A DNA stretch of 64,000 bases, from the NCBI RefSeq assembly GCF_001244995.1, contig NZ_LN869529.1, positions 2,002,957-2,066,956 of the forward strand, in the 5' to 3' direction. The translations under genes and the position numbers were made by a program. Under the pieces are notes generated by a model that saw nothing but the letters and a program-made list of their open reading frames with translations, was not told the DNA's origin and ran no database searches. Each line of letters begins with the position of its first letter. Position 1 is the stretch's first letter. Positions 8,480 through 17,249 of the stretch are shown one piece after another. This DNA comes from Intestinimonas massiliensis (ex Afouda et al. 2020). Lineage in GTDB: Bacteria > Bacillota > Clostridia > Oscillospirales > Oscillospiraceae.

Positions 8480-9774
8480 ATCTGGGCCAAGCAGTCAAGA
8501 TGGCCGCCAAGTCCATCTCCTCCAACAAGGGCCGCTCCGCCCTGACCATGCTGGGCATCATCATCGGCCTGGCCGCCGTCATCATTCTGGTGTCCTACGC
8601 CAAGGGCCAGAACATGGCCATGGCCGCCTACTACGAGAGTATGGGCACCAACCAGATCTCGGTCTATGCCTCCACCTGGGGCAACTCGGGCGCGGTGGAC
8701 GTGGGGCAGGAGCTGTACGACTACTGCCTGAATCTGGATGGTGTGCTGGGCATCTCCCCCAACGGTTCGGTCTGGGACCGCCCCACCATTAAGTATGAGT
8801 CCAAGACCCTCAGCCGGGAATCCAGCCGCAGCTATGCCGGCGGAGGCGCTTCGGTGACCAGTTACAACAACAGCGATGACTATCCCCAAATCTATTTGGG
8901 CAACGACAAGTTCGGGCTGTGCAGCGGCTATACCATCTCTAAGGGCCGGGACCTGAGCTATCTGGACATCGAGAACCTCAATCAGGTCTGCGTGCTAGGC
9001 TCGGCCACGGCGGAGTACCTCTTCTCCTTTGCCAATCCGGTGGATAAGACCATCACCATCAATGGGAGACCCTTCCGGGTGGTGGGCGTCTACCAGAGCA
9101 AGGCCGCCGGCAAGGAGCTTGGAGGCGGCGAGGACGCCGCGTGGATGCAGGATTCCATCAACCGTATGGACCGGATGATCCTGCTCCCCTCCACCATGAC
9201 CCGCTACTTCAACAACAACCAGCCCATCGAGGAATATGTGGTAAAAGCCAAGGACTCCGACTCCGTCAAGAAGGTCACCACCAGCCTCAACGGCTTCCTC
9301 TCCGGCCTCATCAACACCAACTACGGCAGCTACGGCGTTTACCCGGTGGATACCTGGGCCAAGGAGTCCACGGAGGCCAACGCCATGCAGCAGCGCTTTC
9401 TGGGCGGCATCGCCGCCATCTCCCTGCTGGTGGGCGGCATCGGCATCATGAACATCATGCTGGTCACCGTCACCGAGCGCACCCGGGAGATCGGCATCCG
9501 CAAGGCCATCGGCGCCGAGCGGAGGAGCATCATTACCCAATTTCTCATCGAGGCGGCCATGATCTGCGGCATCGGCGGCGTATTCGGCATCATCGTGGGG
9601 TATCTGGGGACCATGATCGTGGGCAAGCTGTCCTTTGAGACCATCCTCATCCCCAGCGCAGGCATTACGGTTGGGGCGTTCTTCATTTCCGTGGCCCTGG
9701 GTATCCTCTTCGGCATGTATCCCGCCATCAAGGCCTCCGCCCTGCAGCCGGTGGAAGCCCTGCGGGCCGAATAG
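8476..9774 (+). CDS. ABC transporter permease, MacB/FtsX type
   Basis: A 432-residue permease with the MacB layout: one helix near the N-terminus (about residues 20-42, LTMLGIIIGLAAVIILVSYA), a large extracellular domain (about 50-305) and three C-terminal helices (about 315-425). The motif GIMNIMLVTVTERTREIGIRKAIGA is the coupling-helix signature of the family. The protein should act mechanically with the adaptor and ATPase to export a substrate across the envelope; in Firmicutes such systems handle antimicrobial peptides or secreted peptides, but nothing here names the cargo. An SLH protein gene follows 43 bp later and is probably cotranscribed. Confidence 0.93.
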   Translation: MNLGQAVKMAAKSISSNKGRSALTMLGIIIGLAAVIILVSYAKGQNMAMAAYYESMGTNQISVYASTWGNSGAVDVGQELYDYCLNLDGVLGISPNGSVWDRPTIKYESKTLSRESSRSYAGGGASVTSYNNSDDYPQIYLGNDKFGLCSGYTISKGRDLSYLDIENLNQVCVLGSATAEYLFSFANPVDKTITINGRPFRVVGVYQSKAAGKELGGGEDAAWMQDSINRMDRMILLPSTMTRYFNNNQPIEEYVVKAKDSDSVKKVTTSLNGFLSGLINTNYGSYGVYPVDTWAKESTEANAMQQRFLGGIAAISLLVGGIGIMNIMLVTVTERTREIGIRKAIGAERRSIITQFLIEAAMICGIGGVFGIIVGYLGTMIVGKLSFETILIPSAGITVGAFFISVALGILFGMYPAIKASALQPVEALRAE

Positions 9775-9817
9775 CGTCGGAGCGTCCACTCCAAGCGAGA
9801 TTAAGGAGAGATTAGAC

Positions 9818-12187
9818 ATGAGAATCAAACGTTTTCTGGCCCTGGTGCTGGCGTGCGCGCTGACGGCGGGACTGCTGATCCTGCCCTCCTCCGCGGCCCG
9901 GCAGCCCTCCGCCTTCCCCGACATCACCGACGAGGCCACCGCCGAGGCGGCGGAGATCCTCCGGCTGCTGGGCATCGTCAGCGGCACCGGCTCCGGCAAC
10001 TTTGAGCCGGGCCGCACCCTGACCCGGGCCGAGTTCTGCAAGATGGCGGTGGAGATCATGGGCAACGGCGACAAGGTCGCCGCCCAGATGAACCGCACCG
10101 TCTTTGCCGACGTGCCCTCCACTCACTGGGCCCGTGGCTATGTGGCCGTAGCCACCCAGGGCAGCTCCTCCGGCAGCGGTGAGAGCGCCGTCTCCACCCC
10201 AGGCATCATCCGGGGCGACGCCACCGGCCGCTTCCACCCTGACCGGGCCATCACCGGCGCCGAGGCGGTTACCATCCTCATGCGCATCCTGGGCTACCAC
10301 GATGCCAACGTGGGCGTGGGCGCCGTGTGGTACGACGGGTATTTCAGCACCGCCCGCTCCATCGGGCTCACCGACGGCCTTACGCTGAACCCCACCGGCT
10401 CCATCACCCGGGGTCAGGCCGCCATTCTCTTTGAAAACCTCCTCTTCACCAAGTCCAAGGGCAGCGACGACGTGTACCTCACCACCCTGAAGGGCTCGAT
10501 TACCGACGAGGTGCTCATCCTGGATGTGAACGCCACCGCCCCCGACGGCTCCACCGGCGCAGTGGAGACCGGCGACGGCAAGGTGTACCAGACCGACCGG
10601 GTCCCCTTCTCCGACGACATGGAGGGGCGGCAGGCCAAGCTGGTGCTGGATCAGGACGGCCATCTGCTGGCCCTCCAGGTGTCCGACAAGGGCACCCAGC
10701 GGGTGGTGGGCATTCTGTCCGCCAAGTACGACTCCTTTACCATCCCCGGCGGCGAGACCGTCAAGGTCAAGCCGGCCACCACAGTCTGGCAGGACGGCGA
10801 GCAAAAGAGCTACAAGGACGTCTACCTCAATCTGAAGGCCGGTACCCAGGCCCTGCTGCAGTACTCCGCGGCCGGCGAGTTGGAGTACGTCTTCCTGCGG
10901 GACGCCGCGGCCTCCGAGGATGCCACCCAGGTACTCAAAACCAAGCCCAGCGGCACCGGCACCCCCAGCTATCAGATCTACAAAAACGGCGTGCCCGCCA
11001 CCGCCGCCGACCTGCGGCAGTACGATGTGACCACCTTTGACAAAAACACCAACATCCTGTACGTGTCCGACCTGCGGCTCACCGGCGTGTATGAAAACGC
11101 CTCTCCCAGCCCGGACACCCCGGCCACCATTACCCTGCTGGGTCAGGAGTTCCCCGTGCTGTCCATGGCCTATGAGGACCTGCGCGCTTTCGACATCGGC
11201 GACCAGATGACCATCCTGCTCTCCTACGACGGCCAGGTGGCCGGCGCGGTCACCGCCAGCGCCGCCAGCTCCACCACCGTGGGCGTGGTCCAGAAGGTAG
11301 AGGGCGGCAAGGCCTATGTCAAGCCGCTGGCCGACATCCGCAACGCCGCCGGGGAAAAGGTGGTGCTGTCCGGCCAGGTCTCCTACAGCGACAGCCGGGC
11401 CAAAGAGATGATCGGCCAGGTGGTCACCGTCTCCGCCGGGGCCAAGGGGCGCATCAGTCTGAGCAAGGTCTCCGGCTCCGACGCCGCGGGCGTCTTCGAC
11501 GTGGCGACCAAAAAGATCGGCAGCGTACCGCTGGCCGAAAACGTGGCTCTCTACGAACGGGTGGGCAACGGCACTCCCGGCGAGATCGACCTGGAGCAGC
11601 TCACCGTGAACAAGGTCGCCGCCTCCAAGATCGTCTATGTCCATAAGGATTACGCCGGCAAAGCGGACATTGTGCTGCTGGACGACGTGACCGGCGACCA
11701 GTACGAGTACGGCTTCCTGAAGTTCACCGCCGGCGCCGAGAGCGGCGACCCGGGGGACTGGTCCTACTCCAAGCAGCCCGACACCGTCTGCGTGAAAAAC
11801 AGCGCGCACCCGAACGGCAGCACCGCCCTGGTCACCACCGAGAAGCTGAAGAACAACGCGGCCATCGGCATCGTCGCCTCGCTGGACACCGCCACGGACG
11901 GCGCTACCCCCAAGCTGGGCGCCTATGTACTGCTGCACTCGGCCGAGGTCAAGAGCTCCGCCTTTGATATGGACAGCGAAACCCTGACCACTACCGACGC
12001 CGTCTTCCCCATCTCCCGGGATGTCCAGTGCTACAATGACGCCACCGACTCCTGGTTCACCTCCACCAATGAGGACGACAATTTTGACGCCCTTAACGCC
12101 GCCCGCGCCTTCTCCAGCACCCTTACCGTCTACTACGACAAGTCCCCCGACGAGGGCGGCAAGATCCGCCTGGTGGTGGCCGGCTGA
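9818..12187 (+). CDS. S-layer homology domain protein linked to the efflux operon
   Basis: A 789-residue secreted protein. Signal peptide about 1-27 (MRIKRFLALVLACALTAGLLIL, cleavage after SSA). Three SLH repeats in about residues 30-210 (FPDITDEATAEAAEILRLLGIVSGTGSGNFEPGRTLTRAEF...; ADVPSTHWARGYV...; VWYDGYFSTARSIGLTDGLTLNPTGSITRGQAAILFENLL). The rest (about 220-789) is beta-rich with no enzyme motif recognised. The start is set by AAGGAGAG eight bases upstream; the longer frame from 9635 overlaps the permease gene and lacks a signal peptide. Position directly after the MacB-type permease suggests a wall-anchored partner or sensor of the exporter, but this is inference from order alone. Confidence 0.9.
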   Translation: MRIKRFLALVLACALTAGLLILPSSAARQPSAFPDITDEATAEAAEILRLLGIVSGTGSGNFEPGRTLTRAEFCKMAVEIMGNGDKVAAQMNRTVFADVPSTHWARGYVAVATQGSSSGSGESAVSTPGIIRGDATGRFHPDRAITGAEAVTILMRILGYHDANVGVGAVWYDGYFSTARSIGLTDGLTLNPTGSITRGQAAILFENLLFTKSKGSDDVYLTTLKGSITDEVLILDVNATAPDGSTGAVETGDGKVYQTDRVPFSDDMEGRQAKLVLDQDGHLLALQVSDKGTQRVVGILSAKYDSFTIPGGETVKVKPATTVWQDGEQKSYKDVYLNLKAGTQALLQYSAAGELEYVFLRDAAASEDATQVLKTKPSGTGTPSYQIYKNGVPATAADLRQYDVTTFDKNTNILYVSDLRLTGVYENASPSPDTPATITLLGQEFPVLSMAYEDLRAFDIGDQMTILLSYDGQVAGAVTASAASSTTVGVVQKVEGGKAYVKPLADIRNAAGEKVVLSGQVSYSDSRAKEMIGQVVTVSAGAKGRISLSKVSGSDAAGVFDVATKKIGSVPLAENVALYERVGNGTPGEIDLEQLTVNKVAASKIVYVHKDYAGKADIVLLDDVTGDQYEYGFLKFTAGAESGDPGDWSYSKQPDTVCVKNSAHPNGSTALVTTEKLKNNAAIGIVASLDTATDGATPKLGAYVLLHSAEVKSSAFDMDSETLTTTDAVFPISRDVQCYNDATDSWFTSTNEDDNFDALNAARAFSSTLTVYYDKSPDEGGKIRLVVAG

Positions 12188-12203
12188 CGGCCTGACCAAA
12201 AAA

Positions 12204-12245
12204 GCCGCCCCCGGACCCGACAATGGGTCCGGGGGCGGCTTTTCC
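12204..12245. terminator. Shared bidirectional terminator between the SLH gene and metY
   Basis: GCCGCCCCCGGACCC, loop GACAAT, GGGTCCGGGGGCGGC, with A-run before and T-run after. It serves the two convergent genes. Confidence 0.9.
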
Positions 12246-12249
12246 GCAT

Positions 12250-13533
12250 TCATACTCCGGCCAGGGCCTTCTCCAGGTCCGCCAGGATATCCGCGCTGTC
12301 CTCAATGCCCACGCTGAGGCGCACCAGGTCGGGGGAGACCCCGGCGGCGGCCAGCTCCGCGTCGTTCATCTGCCGGTGAGTGGTGGAGGCGGGATGGAGA
12401 ACGCAGGTCTTGGCGTCGGCCACGTGGGTGGCGATGGAGGCCAGCTCCAGCCCGGCCATGAACCGGGAGGCGGCCTCCCGTCCGCCCTTCACGCCGAAGG
12501 AGACCACGCCGCAGGTGCCGTCGGGCATGTACTTCTTCGCCAGAGCGTGATATTTGTTGCCGGGCAGGCCGGGGTAGTTGACCCAGGCCACCTTGGGGTG
12601 GGCCGCCAGGTACTCCGCCGCGGCCTGGCCGTTCTTACAGTGCTGGGCCACCCGCAGGGGCAGGGTCTCCAGGCCGATGTTCAGGTAGTAGGCGTTCTGG
12701 GGGGAGGGAATGGAGCCGAAGTCCCGCATGAGCTGGGCCGTGGCCTTGGTGATATAGGCGCCGCCCAGCCCGAACTTCTCGGCGTAGGTGATGCCGTGAT
12801 AGCTTGCGTCCGGGGTGGTGAGCCCGGGGAACCGGTCGGCGTGTGCCATCCAGTCAAAGCGACCGGAATCCACGATGGCCCCGCCTACGGCATTGGCGTG
12901 GCCGTCCATATATTTGGTGGTGGAGTGGGTGACGATGTCCGCCCCCCACCGGAAGGGCCGGCAGTGGATGGGGGTGGGGAAGGTATTGTCCACGATGAGG
13001 GGCACGCCGTGGGCGTGGGCGGCGGCGGCAAATGCTTCAATGTCCAGCACCGTCAGGGCGGGGTTGGCGATGGTCTCGCCGAACACCGCCTTGGTGTTGG
13101 GGCGGAAGGCTGCCTCCAGCTCGCCGGGGGTGCAGTCCGGGTCCACAAAGGTAAATTCGATGCCCATGCGCTTCATGGTGACGGCAAAGAGATTGTAAGT
13201 GCCCCCGTAGATGGCGGAGGAGGCCACCACATGGTCGCCGCAGGAGGCCAGGTTGAACACGGCGTAGAAGTTGGCGGCCTGGCCGGAGGCGGTCAGCATG
13301 GCGGCCGTGCCCCCCTCCAGAGCGCAGATTTTGGCGGCCACCCGGTCGTTGGTGGGGTTCTGGAGCCGGGTGTAGAAATAGCCCTCTGCCTCCAGATCGA
13401 ACAAGGCCCCCATGGCCTCGCCGGTGGTATAGCGGAAGGTGGTGGACTGTACGATGGGGATGTTCCGGGGCTCCCCGTTGCCGGGGGCATAACCGGCGTG
13501 GATGCACTGGGTGCTGGGCTTGTAGTCTGGCAT
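12250..13533 (-). CDS. metY: O-acetylhomoserine sulfhydrylase (O-acetylhomoserine aminocarboxypropyltransferase)
   Basis: A 427-residue PLP enzyme that makes homocysteine from O-acetylhomoserine and sulfide in the cytoplasm. Family marks: the N-terminal TQCIHAGY, YTRLQNPTND, the PLP-stacking region SSAIYGGTYNLF, DNTFPTP and the Schiff-base lysine Lys207 in THSTTKYMDGH. The length fits MetY (about 425) better than MetB/MetC/MetZ (about 380-400), and the 40-residue insertion after the lysine (GRFDWMAHADRFPGLTTPDASYHG...) is typical of the O-acetylhomoserine group. It is followed by the shared terminator. No S-box or T-box was recognised in the 62 bp before it. Confidence 0.92.
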   Translation of the reverse strand: MPDYKPSTQCIHAGYAPGNGEPRNIPIVQSTTFRYTTGEAMGALFDLEAEGYFYTRLQNPTNDRVAAKICALEGGTAAMLTASGQAANFYAVFNLASCGDHVVASSAIYGGTYNLFAVTMKRMGIEFTFVDPDCTPGELEAAFRPNTKAVFGETIANPALTVLDIEAFAAAAHAHGVPLIVDNTFPTPIHCRPFRWGADIVTHSTTKYMDGHANAVGGAIVDSGRFDWMAHADRFPGLTTPDASYHGITYAEKFGLGGAYITKATAQLMRDFGSIPSPQNAYYLNIGLETLPLRVAQHCKNGQAAAEYLAAHPKVAWVNYPGLPGNKYHALAKKYMPDGTCGVVSFGVKGGREAASRFMAGLELASIATHVADAKTCVLHPASTTHRQMNDAELAAAGVSPDLVRLSVGIEDSADILADLEKALAGV

Positions 13534-13595
13534 GGCAATCGACCTTCTTTGCGTGTAAAAATTTCTTCTATCCTACCCTCTCCGGCCTTCCCTTG

Positions 13596-14552
13596 TCAAG
13601 AGCCAGATGCAGCGGCGGGCTTCTCCTCCCCTGCCATCTCGTAGTCTTTTTCCAGGGGATTGCGGGTGGGAACCCCGCCGTAACGGTCCAGGGACTCCCC
13701 CTCCACCAGCAGGTGGACCGCCTCCACCTGGTCCAGCGAGCACAGGGTGTCCACCACGGCATAGAGCAGGCGGGCGGCCTCCTCCCGGCTCTGGGGCGCG
13801 CCCTCGGTGAAAGCCCGGGAGAAATTCACGTAGCACACCCCCGCCTCCACGGCGGCGGAGAGCAGTTCCGTCCCCTCGGGCAGGGGCAGATAGAGCTCCT
13901 CCTGGTCCCTCGGCCCGGCCATGAGAGCCCCCATGACGGCGGTGGCCAGGGTGTCGTTCTCGGTGACCAGCACTTCACGGGACTCGCTGGCCAGCCCCCC
14001 GGACCGGCGCAGGAAATAGAGGCTGGCCGTAATGGTCACCGGCTCTCCCTCGCCGCCGGAGAGGACCACGTCGCCCTCCCGCATCAGCTTCCGGCCCCGG
14101 TAGGGGACCGTCTCCCCCTCTACGGTGATGTCCACCGCCTCCACCCCCTCCACCTGGCAGAGGGTGAGCACGATGCAGTAATCCGCGATGGTCAGGTCCA
14201 CGCCGGACAGGCCGCCGTAGGCCTCCGACAGGTCCAGCCGCAGCACGCCCTCCTCCAGCCTCCAGGAGCGCAGCCGCACCCCGGATGGGAAGGGAGAACG
14301 CAGCTCAGCCGACTGGGGGCCGGACAGCAGGGCGGCCATCCGTTCCTCCACCGGGTCGGCCTCATCGGGCAGGGCGCGGTATTCAGGGGCCACGGCACCC
14401 CCGCCGTCCGCCAGCGGGCCGCCGTCCTCCCCGGTGCCCACGGCGAACCAGATCTCCGCCGCCCCCTCGGAGGGCTGGGGCCGGGCGCTCTCGTTGCAGG
14501 CGGTCAGCAGCAGCGCCAGGGCGCACGCCAGGGCCAGCATCCGTTTGCTCAC
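13596..14552 (-). CDS. GerMN domain lipoprotein
   Basis: A 318-residue lipoprotein with signal and lipobox LLTAC (lipidated Cys near residue 19). Two GerMN (sporulation/germination) modules are visible, about residues 70-150 (GVRLRSWRLEEGVLRLDLSEAYGG...GVEAVDITVEG) and about 195-300 (LPEGTELLSAAVEAGVCYVNFSRAFTEG...VEAVHLLVEG), as in B. subtilis GerM and in lipoproteins encoded beside WalRK- or LytS-like systems. The start is a GTG whose last bases overlap the kinase stop (GTGA), so it is coupled to the histidine kinase gene. The segment MREGDVVLSGGEGEP is encoded by a 48-bp stretch found almost unchanged in the multidomain nucleotidase gene 8.5 kb away. Confidence 0.85.
   Translation of the reverse strand: MSKRMLALACALALLLTACNESARPQPSEGAAEIWFAVGTGEDGGPLADGGGAVAPEYRALPDEADPVEERMAALLSGPQSAELRSPFPSGVRLRSWRLEEGVLRLDLSEAYGGLSGVDLTIADYCIVLTLCQVEGVEAVDITVEGETVPYRGRKLMREGDVVLSGGEGEPVTITASLYFLRRSGGLASESREVLVTENDTLATAVMGALMAGPRDQEELYLPLPEGTELLSAAVEAGVCYVNFSRAFTEGAPQSREEAARLLYAVVDTLCSLDQVEAVHLLVEGESLDRYGGVPTRNPLEKDYEMAGEEKPAAASGS
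14039..14086. repeat. 48-bp repeat, copy in the GerMN lipoprotein gene
   Basis: Identical to 22550-22597 except one base (position 14046, T here and G there); 40 bases are exact. Both copies are read in the same frame as MREGDVVLSGGEGEP. Here the segment fits its surroundings (between GerMN modules), so this is the likelier source. Confidence 0.9.
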
Positions 14553-15997
14553 AGCGCTCCCCCCTTTTCTTCGCCGTACCAGCGGGGAAACGCCACCTCA
14601 AAGCAGGTGCCCTCGCTCTCCCGGCGGCGGACCGTAACGGCGCCGCCGTGCTGGCGGACGGTGTCCCTGACAATGGACAGGCCCAGGCCGGTGCCGCCGG
14701 CGGCCCGGGAGCGGGCCTTGTCCACCCGGTAAAAGCGGTCGAACACCTTGCCCAGGTCCTCCTCCGGAATGCCCACGCCGGTATCCTCCACCGTGAGCGT
14801 CACCAGGTCCCCCGCTCCCCGCAGGGTGACGGTGACGCTCCCGCCGGGCAGGTTGTATTTGACGGCATTCTCCATCAGGTTGAAGGCGATCTGATAGAGG
14901 TCGTCCTCCGTGGCCAGCACCATGCAGTCCTCCTGCAGGTCGGTTTCCACCGTGACCTCGCCCTCGTCGGCCAGGGGGGTGAGCATGTGCTCCACCTTTT
15001 CAACGACGCGCTTGACGTCCACCGGCACCTCGGCCACCGCCACCGCGCTGTCCATCCGGGTGAGGGTGAGCAGCTTTTCCGAGATGCGCGTCAGCCGCTC
15101 GGCCTCCTCCCCGATGTCGGAGACGAAGTCCTTCACCGTGGCCGGGTCCATGTCGCCGGTCTGGAGGATGGAGTCGGTGAGCAGCCGGATGGAGGCCAGG
15201 GGGGTCTTGAGCTCATGGGAGGCGTCAGAGACGAAGCGCCGGCGCACCTCCTCGGTGGTCTGGAGCCGGCCGGTGAGCTCGTTGAACTCCCCGGCCAACT
15301 GACTGAGCTCGTCGCCGCCCTTGATGACCACCCGGTGGCCGTACTCGCCCTCCCGGACGATGCGGATGGCCCGCAGCAGGGCGGCGATGCGCCGGGTGAT
15401 GGCGCCGGAAACGATTACGCTCATGACCAGCGCCACGGCGCAGATCATAAAGGAGATGTTGCGCAGGTTGTTCTGGATGCCCAGCAGCAGACTGGCCTGC
15501 TCGGTGTCCCGCTCGTGCAGGTATACCGCGCCGATGACCATATTGCGGTAGACCACCGGGGCCACCGCCCAGCTCCGGAAGGCCCCGTCCCGGTATTCAC
15601 ACCGGAACACGTCGTTCCCGGTGTCCCGCAGGGCGGTGGTGATCTCCCACAGCAGGGCGTAGTGCCCCCTGGCGTTGCCCACCTCCTCGGTGTCATAGAG
15701 CACCAGCCCGGTGGGGCCGGTAATCATGATCCGGTTAAAGGTCATGGGGCCCAGGTCCTCCATGGCCTGCTCCACCCCCTCCTCGGTGAGGGTCTCGGAC
15801 ACGGCCAGGGCCCCGGCGATGAAGCCCGCCTGACTCTGGAGGGAGGTCTCCTTGGAGGTGATGACCAGATCCCGGGACACCAGCAGCGGGTAGGTGTTCA
15901 GCAGCGAGAGCACCGCCGCCACGATGAGGATATAGGTCAGGGCGAACTTGACCTGGATGGACCGCCAAAAGGGGACCCGCTCCGTTGGATTCCGCAT
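14549..15997 (-). CDS. Sensor histidine kinase with HAMP domain
   Basis: A 482-residue membrane kinase of the WalK/PhoR class. TM1 about 17-38, extracellular sensor about 40-180, TM2 about 182-200, HAMP about 201-252, then HisKA with the phosphorylated His261 in SDASHELKTPLAS and a HATPase with N-box NLMENAVKYN, G1 DTGVGIPEEDL and G2 GTGLGLSIV. All key residues are present. It starts 34 bp after the response regulator stop (on the minus strand) with GGAGG nine bases before the ATG, and its stop overlaps the start of the GerMN lipoprotein. The co-encoded lipoprotein may feed an envelope signal to it; that is inference. Confidence 0.95.
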   Translation of the reverse strand: MRNPTERVPFWRSIQVKFALTYILIVAAVLSLLNTYPLLVSRDLVITSKETSLQSQAGFIAGALAVSETLTEEGVEQAMEDLGPMTFNRIMITGPTGLVLYDTEEVGNARGHYALLWEITTALRDTGNDVFRCEYRDGAFRSWAVAPVVYRNMVIGAVYLHERDTEQASLLLGIQNNLRNISFMICAVALVMSVIVSGAITRRIAALLRAIRIVREGEYGHRVVIKGGDELSQLAGEFNELTGRLQTTEEVRRRFVSDASHELKTPLASIRLLTDSILQTGDMDPATVKDFVSDIGEEAERLTRISEKLLTLTRMDSAVAVAEVPVDVKRVVEKVEHMLTPLADEGEVTVETDLQEDCMVLATEDDLYQIAFNLMENAVKYNLPGGSVTVTLRGAGDLVTLTVEDTGVGIPEEDLGKVFDRFYRVDKARSRAAGGTGLGLSIVRDTVRQHGGAVTVRRRESEGTCFEVAFPRWYGEEKGGAL

Positions 15998-16031
15998 GTT
16001 CCCGCACCTCCTCTGCCGCGCCCGGCCCGGC

Positions 16032-16718
16032 TCAGCCGTTTTTCAGATAGTACCCCACGCCCCACTTGGTGAGGATATACTCCGGGTTGGCCGGGTCCAG
16101 CTCCAGCTTCTCCCGCAGCCGGCGGATGTGTACGTCCACGGTGCGGTACTCCCCGGCGTACTCATAGCCCCACACGATGTTCAGCAGGTTCTCCCGGGAA
16201 TAGACCCGGCCGGGGTTGCGCATGAGCAGCTCCATCAGGTCAAACTCCTTGGCGGTCAGGTCCACCGCCTGGCCGTCCTTGCTGGCGGAACGCTCGTCGG
16301 TATCCAGGGCGATGTGCCCCACCTGGAGGCGGCTGGTCTTGTCCTTCTGGTGGGCCGCCCCCGCCCGGCGGAGCATGGCCCGGATGCGGGCCTTGAGCTC
16401 CAGGATGTTGAAGGGCTTGGTAATATAGTCGTCGGCGCCGCACTCGAAGCCGATGATCTTGTCCGTGTCCTCGCTGCGGGCGGTAAGCATGATGACCGGC
16501 ACGTTGGAAAACTCCCGGATGCGCATACAGGCCTGGAGCCCGTCAATTTTGGGCATCATCAGGTCCAGGATGATGAGGTCAAACCCGCCGTTGCGTGCCA
16601 GCTCCACGGCCTGCTCCCCATCGTAGCCCACCTCCACCTGATAGCCCTCGTTCTCCAGGTTGAATTTGATGCCCTTTACCAGCACCTTTTCGTCGTCCAC
16701 TACCAGAATTTTCGGCAT
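16032..16718 (-). CDS. OmpR-family response regulator
   Basis: A 228-residue regulator: receiver domain (about 1-120) with acidic pair Asp8-Asp9, phospho-acceptor Asp52 in LIILDLMMP, Thr in MLTAR and Lys in ITKPF; then a winged-helix DNA-binding domain (about 130-226; NPGRVYSRENLLNIVWGYEYAGEYRTVDVHIRRLREKL). It closely resembles WalR/PhoP-type regulators of Firmicutes. It forms an operon with comEA upstream (12-bp gap) and the kinase downstream. Likely targets are envelope genes; none can be assigned from this window. Confidence 0.95.
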   Translation of the reverse strand: MPKILVVDDEKVLVKGIKFNLENEGYQVEVGYDGEQAVELARNGGFDLIILDLMMPKIDGLQACMRIREFSNVPVIMLTARSEDTDKIIGFECGADDYITKPFNILELKARIRAMLRRAGAAHQKDKTSRLQVGHIALDTDERSASKDGQAVDLTAKEFDLMELLMRNPGRVYSRENLLNIVWGYEYAGEYRTVDVHIRRLREKLELDPANPEYILTKWGVGYYLKNG

Positions 16719-16730
16719 ATTCTGTTCCCC

Positions 16731-17108
16731 TCACTCCACCGTAATATAGTCGATCAGCCCCGCCAGCGTGCCTTCCCCAATGCCCTTGACCCGGGTGATA
16801 TCCTCCGCGATGCGGAAGGGTCCGTTGGCCTCCCGGTCGGCCACGATGTCCGCCGCCCGCTTCTCCCCGATGCCGGGCAGGGTCTCCAGCTCCCGGGCCG
16901 TGGCCGTATTGAGGTTCACCTTTTCCCCCGCCGCCGGGCCGGACCCTGCCGCCGCCGGGCTCTGGGGCGTCTCCCGGCTCTGGAGGTATTCCACATCCAC
17001 CCGGTAGGGCTCCGCTGTGCTGCGCGTTCCGGCAAAGTAGCCTGCCGTCACCAGCAGGAAGGCGGCGGTCAGCGCCAGGACGCCTTTTTCCAGTCCTGAA
17101 ATCTTCAC
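16731..17108 (-). CDS. comEA: ComEA-like helix-hairpin-helix DNA-binding protein
   Basis: A 125-residue membrane-anchored protein: one helix at about residues 8-26 and a C-terminal pair of helix-hairpin-helix motifs (about 62-122; LNTATARELETLPGIGEKRAADIVADREANGPF...GIGEGTLAGLIDYITV). This is the DNA-binding part of ComEA, the surface receptor that moves incoming DNA to the ComEC channel. The SLBB domain found in Bacillus ComEA is missing; only a short linker remains, a common clostridial form. The start is GTG at 17108 with GGAGGG 13 bases upstream. It leads the two-component operon. No comEC lies in the window, so a competence role is not assured. Confidence 0.8.
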   Translation of the reverse strand: MKISGLEKGVLALTAAFLLVTAGYFAGTRSTAEPYRVDVEYLQSRETPQSPAAAGSGPAAGEKVNLNTATARELETLPGIGEKRAADIVADREANGPFRIAEDITRVKGIGEGTLAGLIDYITVE

Positions 17109-17129
17109 TTTTTTGTAACCGCCCTCCTG

Positions 17130-17158
17130 TTGCGCCCGCCGCCGGGGTCTGCTATAAT
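17130..17158 (+). promoter_or_regulatory. Promoter of the D,D-carboxypeptidase gene
   Basis: TTGCGC (17130-17135), 17-bp spacer, TATAAT (17153-17158). A small hairpin GCACC-GATT-GGTGC lies in the leader at 17207-17220. Confidence 0.6.
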
Positions 17159-17249
17159 TATGACAACCGAACCACAACGTCAGGACGCCCGGCCCGCCGG
17201 GCCCGGGCACCGATTGGTGCTATTATATCATAAGAGCCGGGAGTTTCCT

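Noticed and set aside
9812-12253. Long antisense frame over the second SLH gene, and similar frames at 12223-13644, 14285-16072, 17271-18695, 35896-37536, 42636-43772, 59253-60785 and 62004-63470
   Set aside because: All mirror genes with recognisable families and lack translation signals.
12546-13595. S-adenosylmethionine riboswitch upstream of metY
   Set aside because: Only 62 bp separate metY from the lipoprotein gene and none of the conserved S-box segments is present.
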